A DNA stretch of 14,729 nucleotides from UBA4292 sp002395865. GTDB lineage: Bacteria > Bacillota > Clostridia > Lachnospirales > Lachnospiraceae. Location of the stretch: positions 1 to 14,729 of the forward strand of contig CAMNBU010000049.1 in the NCBI GenBank assembly GCA_946533395.1, given 5' to 3'. The first letter of the stretch is position 1, and each line of letters opens with the position of its first letter. A program made the translations under genes and the position numbers. A model generated the notes under the pieces. That model searched no databases. It saw nothing but the letters and a program-made list of their open reading frames with translations, and had not been told where the DNA came from. This document shows, piece by piece, positions 6,090 to 13,092 of this stretch.

Positions 6090-6587
6090 TCAGTACTCCT
6101 GTATCGGTATTTCAGCACCCTCGTACGGTCTGATGGCGCGTATCTGCGCATCGTAGCCTCTGCCTTCTCCCAGATCGATGAATACGGTCTCACCGACCTT
6201 GTGGCCCCTTATCGCCCTGCCGAGAGGTGATTCGATGCTGATGATGTTCTCCATGGCGTTCACCAGAATGGTGGTCACCAGAGTCACCTCCATCTCCTCG
6301 TCATCGTCTGGTATGTAGAGCGTGACCACATCATTGAGACCCACCTCATCGGAGGATGAGTGATCCTCTATGATCTGAGCCGTCTTGATCATATTTTCAA
6401 GATATCTTATGCGGCTCTCGTTCTTGCTCTTCTCGCGTTTGGCGGCGTAGTATTCGAAGTTCTCGCTCAGGTCTCCCTGGGCTCTCGCCTCCCTCACCGC
6501 GTCAAGTATCGCCGTTTGCGCCTCGCGGCGCTCATTTATCTCCTTCTGCATCTTTTCGATGTCAGATCTCGTCAGTCTGTCGTGCAT
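6090..6587 (-). CDS. greA: GreA-type transcript cleavage factor
   Basis: Gre factors enter the secondary channel of RNA polymerase and stimulate cleavage of backtracked RNA. The 165-residue protein has the N-terminal antiparallel coiled coil (about 1-77) with the tip ARAQGDLSENFEY, whose Asp39 and Glu42 match the catalytic acidic pair, and the C-terminal FKBP-like domain with ESPLGRAIRG (119-128). Parts of the coiled coil (YYAAKREKSKNESRIRYLE) differ from typical GreA, so this may be a second copy rather than the housekeeping one. The ATG at 6587 overlaps the end of the preceding gene by 26 bp and its ribosome site (GGAGAAAGG) is about 14 nt away, so translational coupling is likely. A later ATG at 6551 is an alternative. 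Confidence 0.85.
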   Translation of the reverse strand: MHDRLTRSDIEKMQKEINERREAQTAILDAVREARAQGDLSENFEYYAAKREKSKNESRIRYLENMIKTAQIIEDHSSSDEVGLNDVVTLYIPDDDEEMEVTLVTTILVNAMENIISIESPLGRAIRGHKVGETVFIDLGEGRGYDAQIRAIRPYEGAEIPIQEY

Positions 6588-7296
6588 TTTTTGTGCTTAT
6601 GCCTTTCTCCTTACATTTATTTGCGAACTGCGCAGGATAGTCCTGCGAGTTCTCATCCCCTATGATCACTATCTCGTCAGGCAGGCTCTTTATCACTTCT
6701 TCACTCAATGAATCGAGCGACTTATCCGCGATAAATGCTATCTTCCTGCCCGATAACGCCTGCGAAGCCCCCGCAAAAAACTCATCTGCCTCCAGCTCGC
6801 TCCTCTCGTATGTCGCATACGAAAAGCTTTTTGAAAACTGCGTGCCCTCAGCTTCGTACAGCGGATAATTGCTGTAATGTATCTCGGGAAAGCGCAGGTC
6901 GCATTTAAGGCTCTTGGTATTTATAAAGCAGTCCGGATGATCGTTTATATATTTTTCTATATATTCTCTCACGGCCGCGCCGTAATCCGTCATGGACAGT
7001 CCGGCCTCCTCGATGCCCTTGTAATACTTGAACTCGATATTCAGCCTGTCACCCTTTTGCTCGTAGCCGGTCACCGCTATGTACTCATACTCATCCCTGA
7101 CCGCCTTAAGGAGCTCCTGCCCCTCTCCGACAGTGGCCTTGTTTATCAGGCCCACCAGCGCCTCACCGTCCATGAACAGATACACGAGCACGCCGAAGCC
7201 GATAAGCATGACAGCCATTACCACGACCGCGGCTATCTGCCACCACGCCAGCCTGTGGTGTTTAACCATTCCGCTTCCGTCACCGATATCGCTCAT
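6562..7296 (-). CDS. Single-pass membrane protein of unknown function
   Basis: I do not recognise a family. The 244-residue protein has a short polar N-terminus, one strong membrane helix (about 19-41, following HHRLAWWQ) and an external or periplasm-like domain of about 200 residues of mixed alpha/beta character. The C-terminal part (about 183-238) alternates hydrophobic strands (KIAFIAD, EIVIIGDE) with helices, like a small Rossmann-type fold. Two cysteines lie at 123 and 132. The ATG overlaps the thioesterase stop by 4 bp (ATGA), and the 3' end overlaps the GreA gene by 26 bp, so it is embedded in the operon. No export signal other than the membrane helix is visible. Confidence 0.75.
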   Translation of the reverse strand: MSDIGDGSGMVKHHRLAWWQIAAVVVMAVMLIGFGVLVYLFMDGEALVGLINKATVGEGQELLKAVRDEYEYIAVTGYEQKGDRLNIEFKYYKGIEEAGLSMTDYGAAVREYIEKYINDHPDCFINTKSLKCDLRFPEIHYSNYPLYEAEGTQFSKSFSYATYERSELEADEFFAGASQALSGRKIAFIADKSLDSLSEEVIKSLPDEIVIIGDENSQDYPAQFANKCKEKGISTKNARQTDEI

Positions 7297-7685
7297 AGAT
7301 GCATTCCGTTGTTAATGACCACCGCGCACAGATTGCCGGCGCCGTCCGTAACCCGGGTCTCGTAAATACAGGTCCTTCTTCCGTCGCGGATCTTTCTGCA
7401 GTCGGCAATCACCTTCTTGTCCTTCGGCTGCGAGAGCAGGTTGATGCTCGCGCTTACCGTATATGTCTTCTTGCCCGGGGCATTCGTCGCCACGGCGAAA
7501 GCGAAATCCGCCAGTGTAAAGAAGGTCCCGCCCATCACCTGTCCGTGCGCCGCCATATGCCTCTCATCCGTCACGAAGGAGCAGATGGCGTAGTCCTCGC
7601 CTATCTCGTCGATGGTTATACCAGTCGATACCGTGGCGTATTTATCATTCGCGAAAAATTCTCTCGCCTCTTCAAGTGTCATCAT
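7293..7685 (-). CDS. PaaI-like hotdog-fold thioesterase
   Basis: A 130-residue single hotdog domain of the PaaI/YdiI type, expected to hydrolyse acyl-CoA thioesters in the cytoplasm. The core motif is HMAAHGQVMGGTFFTLADFAF (43-63): the GG pair (52-53) and the LAD with Asp60 match the family, but the usual Asn and the His of HGG are Ala and Met51. Activity is therefore less certain, and the substrate cannot be named. The start is the first of two adjacent ATGs, one base after the SGNH gene stop. The weak AGG site suggests coupling to the upstream gene. Confidence 0.8.
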   Translation of the reverse strand: MMTLEEAREFFANDKYATVSTGITIDEIGEDYAICSFVTDERHMAAHGQVMGGTFFTLADFAFAVATNAPGKKTYTVSASINLLSQPKDKKVIADCRKIRDGRRTCIYETRVTDGAGNLCAVVINNGMHL

Positions 7686-7686
7686 A

Positions 7687-8955
7687 TCATTTACCTATCA
7701 GTTCCGTCACTCTTGCGGCTATGTAAGCCATGCCCTTGTCACCGGGGTGGTTTGCCACGCCCTCGTGATTTACGGTGTAGGCGCCTCCCTTTTCGTCGTA
7801 GACAGTGGTGCCCATACCGCACATATAATCTTCATTGTCCCTGATCGCTGTCAGGTCCGCGAAGCCGGTATGTGTATTCGTCGCTGCCGTGAGCTTAAGC
7901 TGCGACCTGTTCTCATATCCCCAGAAATCGTCTATCAGTATAACCTGTGCGTTCGGGGCCATGATCTTTATATGCCGCAGCAGTTCCTCCATATCGCTCT
8001 CGAATGTGGACAGATCCGTGGCATTTTCACCCAACTGTACGGTGACCAGATCGGTCCCCGCGTTAAGATAGCTGTCGATCATAAAGAAATACTCGGCTCT
8101 GTCGTGTGAGAGAAGCTCCCACTGAACGAATGAGGCTATCTGAGTGCTGACGCTTTCGTGGTTCTTCTTCAGAAATGCCTCGACTATATGCACATAGTCC
8201 TTATCCGCCGTCGAAGCCGCCATACCCGCCGTGTTGTTCGGCCAGTACTCCACTCCACCGTGCCATGTTATGCTGTTGCCTACAGCCACATAGTTGAATA
8301 CGCCGTCATCATTCTGCGCCGGAACGTTACCGGACCCGCCGGAACCGTTTATCTGTGCCTGAAGGGCTGCGATCTGCGAAAGCAGCGCATTTACACGATC
8401 GGACAGTGCCGCATTTTCGGAGTTCTTCGCGCTCAGCTGGCCGTTAATGCTGTCGATGCGTTTGTTGAGCTCATCTATCTGCTCCTTGTACTCGTTGAGC
8501 CTATCTGCCTGGGACGAAAGCATCGAGCTCATATAGGAGGACGCGCTCTTCATCCCGTAGGCATTATTTTCAAGGCTCCTTATGTAGGCTGCCGCGCTGC
8601 TCTCATACTCGGACGCGGCCTCCATAGCATCCGCCAGCTGTGTATCACGGCTGATAAGCTCGTCACTCAGCGATGATATCTCCTCACAGCACGCGTCGAT
8701 GCTCTCCATGAGCGCCTCGCGCTGCGCCGCACCGGCCTCGATCTGCGCCTCGAGACTCTCCTTCAGAGCCGTGTATTCGCTCTCTGCCGCCTGCGCCGAG
8801 ACCCTGAGTGCCTCAAGCTCCGCGATGAGACTGTCGCCATCCAGCTGAGCCGCATCCGCATCCTCGAGACGGGGCAGCGTGTTCGCGCAGCCGCTCGTGA
8901 GGACTGCAGCCAGAAGGATCGCGGCCAGCGCCGTAAATATCCTGTTTCTTTTCAT
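7687..8955 (-). CDS. Lipoprotein with coiled-coil stalk and SGNH hydrolase domain
   Basis: A 422-residue surface lipoprotein. The signal peptide ends in the lipobox LTSGC, with Cys23 as lipid site. Residues about 38-202 are a long heptad-rich helical region (alanine, glutamate and leucine), followed by a flexible NGSGGSGN linker (203-210). The C-terminal SGNH/GDSL hydrolase domain has block I VAVGNSIT with Ser228, GMAAS and KDYVH (244-256), a GEN triad (309-311) and block V NHPGDKGM with His403. Such enzymes cut ester bonds in lipids, glycans or acetylated polymers; the substrate is unknown. GNSIT in place of GDS is normal for one branch. The gene follows the aminopeptidase gene by 2 bp. Confidence 0.88.
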   Translation of the reverse strand: MKRNRIFTALAAILLAAVLTSGCANTLPRLEDADAAQLDGDSLIAELEALRVSAQAAESEYTALKESLEAQIEAGAAQREALMESIDACCEEISSLSDELISRDTQLADAMEAASEYESSAAAYIRSLENNAYGMKSASSYMSSMLSSQADRLNEYKEQIDELNKRIDSINGQLSAKNSENAALSDRVNALLSQIAALQAQINGSGGSGNVPAQNDDGVFNYVAVGNSITWHGGVEYWPNNTAGMAASTADKDYVHIVEAFLKKNHESVSTQIASFVQWELLSHDRAEYFFMIDSYLNAGTDLVTVQLGENATDLSTFESDMEELLRHIKIMAPNAQVILIDDFWGYENRSQLKLTAATNTHTGFADLTAIRDNEDYMCGMGTTVYDEKGGAYTVNHEGVANHPGDKGMAYIAARVTELIGK

Positions 8956-8957
8956 AA

Positions 8958-10778
8958 TTATTGCGAAATATCCTTATCTTTCAGAATATGTCTGGTCTCG
9001 TGCTTCAAAAATTCCAGCTCCTCACCGCTAAAATACGGCGAGAGCACGGAAAATACCATGTCATGATAGCGGTTGATACGATCGATATCGGCCGCGGAAA
9101 GAAGCGATACATCCACGGCATCCAGATCTATCGGCGCGTAGGTGATGTTCTCGAACTCCATGAACTGTCCATACTCGGTCTTTATTCCCTCGCGGCATAC
9201 CAGCTCATTTTCTATCCTTATGCCGTATGCGCCCTCCTCGTAGTAGCCGGGCTCATCGGTGGTCACCATGCCGGCCTCCAGAACGCAGCCGTCGTTTCTC
9301 TCAGGAACCTTCCTCCATCTGAAGCCGTTCGGCGCCTCGTGTATGTTCAGGCAATAACCCACGCCGTGTCCGGTACCGCACCTGTAATCGATGCCGAGCT
9401 CCCACAGCGGGCCTCTGGCCAGTATATCCAGATTGATACCCGTGCATCCGTGCAGAAAATGCGCGTCTGCCAGAGCCATATGCCCCTTGAGCACCAGCGT
9501 GTACATCTTCTTCATCTCCTGGGTCACGGGTCCCAGAACTATCGTCCTTGTGATATCCGTGCTTCCCTCGGGGTAGTGACCGCCGCTGTCCACGAGCAGA
9601 AAGCCCTCGGGCTCTATCTTCGAGAAGCGCTCGGGTGTCGCGCTGTAGTGCATCATGGCGGCATTGGAGCCGTAGGCGCATATCGTCTCAAAGCTTAAGT
9701 CAAATATGCCCTGCTCTCTTCGGCATCTCTCCAGATAGTCCGCGGCGCTCACCTCGTCCATTTCCATCTTACCGACATTCTTCTTGATCCAGCAGAGGAA
9801 CTTCGTCACAGCTATGCCGTCCTTCACGTGAGCGGCCTTTATGTTCTCTATCTCCGTATCGTTCTTGATCGCCTGCATGATGACGCAGGGGTTCGGCCTG
9901 TCGATGATCTCACAACCGGACGGTACGCTGCAAAACAATCTGTAGTTTACCTTGTGTTTATCGAGCAGTACTCTGCAGGTTTTATGTGTCTTCACATAAT
10001 CGTAGATGTCATCGTAGGGCATTATCATTATGCCGTCGACTGAGAGCCTCTTCTCCACTTCGGAGCTTATGGTCTTCGGGTTAACGAAAAGGACTGCCTT
10101 ATCAGCCTCGATGACCGCATACGAGAGCACCACGGGGAAGTTCTCTATATCTCCTCCGCGAATATTGAAAAGCCAGTTTATATTGTCCAGAACGGATATG
10201 ATATGCATATCGGCTCCGGCCTTATTCATCTCTTCCCTTACCGCCGCAAGTTTATCCGCCGTGGATCTTCCTGAGTATTTTTCTTCCATTATCCACACGG
10301 GTTTTGCGGGAAGCGAAGGGCGGTCGCTCCAGATATCGCCCACGAGATCGACATCGTACACAAACCTCACCTTTTTATCGCCGAGCTTAGCCTTCAGCCC
10401 ATCTATGAACTGCATATTTACAACTCTGCCGTCAAAGCCGATGACCATACCATCCTGCGCCTTATCCGCCAGAAAAGCGTCCACATGCAAAACACCGTCG
10501 CTGCCGTCCTTAAAAAGCTCCACGCAGCTTCCGGCGATCTCACCGGCGGCCTGGATATAATATCTTCCGTCGGTCCACAATCCCGCAAAGTCGCGGCCTA
10601 TGACTGCCACGCCTGCCGAGCCCGTAAAGCCTGTTATATACCTTCTGCACTTGAAATAGTCGCAGACATACTCTGTCTCATGGAAATCCGATGTGGGCAC
10701 ATAGTACATGTCTATGCCGCGCTCTGACATCTTTTCTCTAAGGAGAGCTATCCTCCCGTCAATGGTATTCATCTTCAT
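8958..10778 (-). CDS. Aminopeptidase P family metallopeptidase (M24B)
   Basis: This 606-residue protein removes N-terminal residues ahead of proline, probably in the cytoplasm since no signal peptide is seen. It has the long three-domain form: two creatinase-like N-terminal domains (about 1-310, with VPTSDFHETEYV at 27-38 and GFTGSAG at 50-56) and a pita-bread catalytic domain. All five metal ligands are in place: Asp397, Asp408, His471 (GTGHGVG), Glu509 (TDEPGYY) and Glu523 (RIEN). It is the first gene after the promoter at 10831-10859. The ATG at 10778 has only a distant GGAAGG site (about 19 nt); Met3 at 10772 is an alternative. The link to the later arginine genes is positional only. Confidence 0.93.
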   Translation of the reverse strand: MKMNTIDGRIALLREKMSERGIDMYYVPTSDFHETEYVCDYFKCRRYITGFTGSAGVAVIGRDFAGLWTDGRYYIQAAGEIAGSCVELFKDGSDGVLHVDAFLADKAQDGMVIGFDGRVVNMQFIDGLKAKLGDKKVRFVYDVDLVGDIWSDRPSLPAKPVWIMEEKYSGRSTADKLAAVREEMNKAGADMHIISVLDNINWLFNIRGGDIENFPVVLSYAVIEADKAVLFVNPKTISSEVEKRLSVDGIMIMPYDDIYDYVKTHKTCRVLLDKHKVNYRLFCSVPSGCEIIDRPNPCVIMQAIKNDTEIENIKAAHVKDGIAVTKFLCWIKKNVGKMEMDEVSAADYLERCRREQGIFDLSFETICAYGSNAAMMHYSATPERFSKIEPEGFLLVDSGGHYPEGSTDITRTIVLGPVTQEMKKMYTLVLKGHMALADAHFLHGCTGINLDILARGPLWELGIDYRCGTGHGVGYCLNIHEAPNGFRWRKVPERNDGCVLEAGMVTTDEPGYYEEGAYGIRIENELVCREGIKTEYGQFMEFENITYAPIDLDAVDVSLLSAADIDRINRYHDMVFSVLSPYFSGEELEFLKHETRHILKDKDISQ

Positions 10779-10830
10779 ATTATTGTTTTTTGCACTTCCT
10801 TCCGATCATGCCTACGCATATCAAAAGAGT

Positions 10831-10859
10831 ATTATACATTCAATTCTTTCTTCTTTCAA
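10831..10859 (-). promoter_or_regulatory. Main promoter of the pepP-to-argD operon
   Basis: The minus strand has TTGAAA (10854-10859), exactly 17 bp, then a perfect TATAAT (10831-10836). It starts a few bases after the T-tract of the preceding terminator and 53 bp before the aminopeptidase start codon. Confidence 0.8.
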
Positions 10860-10860
10860 G

Positions 10861-10888
10861 AGAAAAATGCCGGCATATGCCGGCATTT
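10861..10888 (-). terminator. Rho-independent terminator of the signal peptidase operon
   Basis: A perfect 24-base palindrome (10865-10888) forms a 10-bp stem, AAATGCCGGC with GCCGGCATTT, around an ATAT loop. On the minus strand it is followed by Ts and CTCTT. It lies 8 bp beyond the stop of the Ig-like protein gene. Confidence 0.9.
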
Positions 10889-10896
10889 CACGTATT

Positions 10897-11418
10897 TTAT
10901 TCAGTCACTACCAGATCCTTGGTATGGATGGTTCCGTTTCCTGTGGCTGTTCCGTCCATGGTATAGCTGTCGATGAATATCATTACCTTGTACTCACCCA
11001 CCGCCAGATCGGCCGCGTCGAGAGTGATCTGTGTGATGCTCTGCCCGGGAGCTATGAACTCCGACTCATAAAGTGTCTTGTCGCCGCATGTGATGCGGTA
11101 CTTGAGCATACCGTTACTTGTGGCCGGATTCGAATAATCCACTGCCGCCTTGCAGTCCTTTTTTGAGATGGTAAGTCCGCCGGGGTTGTTGAAATTAAAC
11201 TCCTGCTTCACCTGCGTGGTCTGGGGCTGGGTGGTTTCTTTCTGTGCATATGTTACCACCGGATCCGTCTCGCTGTTATCGACCTTGCCGGAGTTGTTCA
11301 CAAGTATCACAATGATGACTATTATCGCGACAAGCGCTATGGCTCCGAGTCCGAGAGCCTGAAAGAGCACGCGCTGACTGTCGCTGTTGTTATTCTTTTT
11401 TTTCGCTTTCCCTGCCAT
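10897..11418 (-). CDS. Membrane-anchored exported protein with Ig-like domain
   Basis: A 173-residue protein with a lysine-rich start, one hydrophobic helix (about 19-41), a Thr/Gln-rich linker (about 45-72) and a C-terminal domain of short alternating strands (about 80-173). The strand pattern (MLKYRITCGDKTLYESEFI, then APGQSI, then GEYKVMIFIDSY) resembles small beta-sandwich domains in secreted clostridial proteins. Cys89 and Cys111 could form a disulfide. No A-x-A cleavage site is obvious after the helix, so it may stay anchored. It is the last gene of the operon, 8 bp after the 75-residue protein gene. As the only clearly exported non-enzyme of the set, it is a candidate client of the neighbouring signal peptidase. 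I cannot name a family. Confidence 0.75.
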   Translation of the reverse strand: MAGKAKKKNNNSDSQRVLFQALGLGAIALVAIIVIIVILVNNSGKVDNSETDPVVTYAQKETTQPQTTQVKQEFNFNNPGGLTISKKDCKAAVDYSNPATSNGMLKYRITCGDKTLYESEFIAPGQSITQITLDAADLAVGEYKVMIFIDSYTMDGTATGNGTIHTKDLVVTE

Positions 11419-11426
11419 GTCCGCAC

Positions 11427-11654
11427 CTACTTAAGTGAATTGAGCTTCTTCTGGAGCTCTATCATGTGATTACGGCAGGCGGTGATCTCGCCTGTGTACT
11501 TGTTGAACCACTCTACGTCCGCGTCGTTAGGCTCCTCCTGAAGAAGAATGGCCTGAACCAGAGCGGACTGCGATCTCGAACGCCTTCTCTCTATCTCCAC
11601 TATAGTCTTCTTGCAGGTCTCTATCTCTCTCTTAAGCTTGCCCTTCTCACTCAT
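11427..11654 (-). CDS. Small coiled-coil protein
   Basis: A 75-residue soluble protein with no signal or membrane segment. Two helices (about 3-40 and 47-74) of charged heptad character are joined by EPNDADVEW, suggesting a helical hairpin. There are cysteines at 14 and 60. The ATG lies one base after the stop of the preceding gene (TGATATG), with GGGG 7 nt upstream. I recognise no family. Its place in the operon suggests it binds one of the membrane proteins encoded beside it. Confidence 0.7.
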   Translation of the reverse strand: MSEKGKLKREIETCKKTIVEIERRRSRSQSALVQAILLQEEPNDADVEWFNKYTGEITACRNHMIELQKKLNSLK

Positions 11655-11655
11655 A

Positions 11656-12171
11656 TCAATACCCCTTCTTATCGATGGCTTCCACTATGGCATTCACCTC
11701 GTCGTAACCTTTGTCGAGGTTTGCCAGTATGTCGCCTATTGCTTTTTTTATCTCCTCCAGGCGCTCCTTCGTCTGCACCGGATACCGCAGGAACACAGTG
11801 TAGAGCTCCTGCATGGACTTCTTGTCATCCTCCCTGCCGTCCAAAAGGAACAGGAATGATGCCGCCGTATTCATGTCGGCCACCAGCCTCCTGTAGCGAA
11901 ACTCCAGATCTCCCTCCGCGTTCAGATAGCTGTCAATGTCCGCATTCACGGTCGTCAGCCCCTTTGCATACTGAGTCCTGTAGGTCTCCTGCACACGCTT
12001 CACCTCGTCGACATAAAGCGCGGCAAATACGCAGGCGGCTATCGCGGCAAATATCGCGAAGATGATCGCTCTGACCATCTTGCGCTTCATTATATACTCC
12101 TGACCGTAATCCCGGTAGGTATAGTCGACAAGGTTCTTCGCTTCCTCGTCACGCTTTTTTATCTTCGCCAT
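11656..12171 (-). CDS. Single-pass membrane protein, unknown
   Basis: A 171-residue protein with a basic N-terminus of about 30 residues, one membrane helix (about 33-53, rich in alanine, isoleucine and phenylalanine) and a mainly helical C-terminal domain (about 54-171) with charged coiled-coil stretches. By the positive-inside rule the C-terminal domain should face outward. GAGG lies 5 nt before the ATG, 9 bp after the signal peptidase stop. I recognise no family. It could be a partner or scaffold in the envelope module. Confidence 0.75.
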   Translation of the reverse strand: MAKIKKRDEEAKNLVDYTYRDYGQEYIMKRKMVRAIIFAIFAAIAACVFAALYVDEVKRVQETYRTQYAKGLTTVNADIDSYLNAEGDLEFRYRRLVADMNTAASFLFLLDGREDDKKSMQELYTVFLRYPVQTKERLEEIKKAIGDILANLDKGYDEVNAIVEAIDKKGY

Positions 12172-12180
12172 ATCTTCCTC

Positions 12181-13092
12181 TTAAGCCGCATCCCTGCGGT
12201 GTTTCGCCAGATATTCCTCTATGGCCTCCCGCCTTATGCGCTCCTCGTATTCCCTGCGCGTCTCCCTCGGCTTCTCATGCTCCGCTATGACCTTCTTCCA
12301 AAGTCTCGAAACGCTGAATACCTCGTAGAAGGAAACTAACAGCAGCGGAATGATGACCGCTATGAGGATGAGCTTTCTGGTATCCGCAAACGACCCCGCC
12401 CAGCGAAGTATCCTCGCCTTGCGGATGTATTTGCCCAGTATCTGCTCCCTTCGCACTTCGTGCCTGTCCTCCACGGGATTCGCGTCGCCCTGGGTGCTGT
12501 AGAGTCCGTCCTCACTTATTGCCATGATCCTGTGCGTGCACAGCGATCCGAATATGTCCTCCTCCTCGGAATAGAAGGAAATGATGTCGCCCACCTTGAG
12601 GTCGTCGAGCTCGTTCCTGTCAATGATTATGTAATCGCCCGTAAGTATCGTGGGCTCCATGCTTCCTGTGATGACCTTCAGAACGCTCTTGCCGAACACG
12701 TCGGCCACCTCGCCTCTGGAGGTGCATATCACCAGATAGATCATAAAGCCGAGAGCCGCGAGAAGGACAATCCCGCTCAATATGTCGATGGCCTTGAATA
12801 TGATGCCTAACACCGAGCGCTTCTTCTTCACCGGCACCGGCTCTTCTGCAGCCTCGGTCTGAGGCTGCGCCCTGCCCGGCACGGACACATCGACCGTCTT
12901 AAGCTCGACCCTTACGTCCTCCCTGACCGGGATCACTCTTTCGGCCTTCGGGGGAGTGACCTCCCCCTCGGGTCTGCTTTTACCTATCTTCTTTTTTATC
13001 AGTTGTCCGGCAAGGATTCCTGTCCTTATCGCCACAGCCCCCAGCAAAAGATCGCCCGAGAGCCTCTGCGCCCTGCCCTTTTTCTTACTCAC
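12181..13092 (-). CDS. Signal peptidase I, SipW/ER type
   Basis: A 303-residue peptidase of family S26 that would cut signal peptides of exported proteins at the membrane surface. It has the Ser-His arrangement of SipW and the ER enzyme, not the Ser-Lys of LepB: VITGSMEPT with Ser144, CTHRI with His187, and QGDAN with Asp203. Membrane helices are at about 96-123 and 240-258. The extra N-terminal region (1-92), with a Pro/Glu-rich linker, and the charged C-terminal tail (about 264-303) make it longer than B. subtilis SipW (about 190 residues). Translation starts at a GTG sharing one base with the upstream stop (TAGTG), with AGGAG 7 nt before. SipW enzymes usually sit beside their dedicated clients. 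Confidence 0.9.
   Translation of the reverse strand: MSKKKGRAQRLSGDLLLGAVAIRTGILAGQLIKKKIGKSRPEGEVTPPKAERVIPVREDVRVELKTVDVSVPGRAQPQTEAAEEPVPVKKKRSVLGIIFKAIDILSGIVLLAALGFMIYLVICTSRGEVADVFGKSVLKVITGSMEPTILTGDYIIIDRNELDDLKVGDIISFYSEEEDIFGSLCTHRIMAISEDGLYSTQGDANPVEDRHEVRREQILGKYIRKARILRWAGSFADTRKLILIAVIIPLLLVSFYEVFSVSRLWKKVIAEHEKPRETRREYEERIRREAIEEYLAKHRRDAA

Noticed and set aside
10780..10809. Nine-codon ORF just before the aminopeptidase start (MIGRKCKKQ, stop one base before the ATG)
   Set aside because: The only AGG is one base from its ATG, too close to serve. Probably chance, though coupling to the poorly served aminopeptidase start is conceivable.
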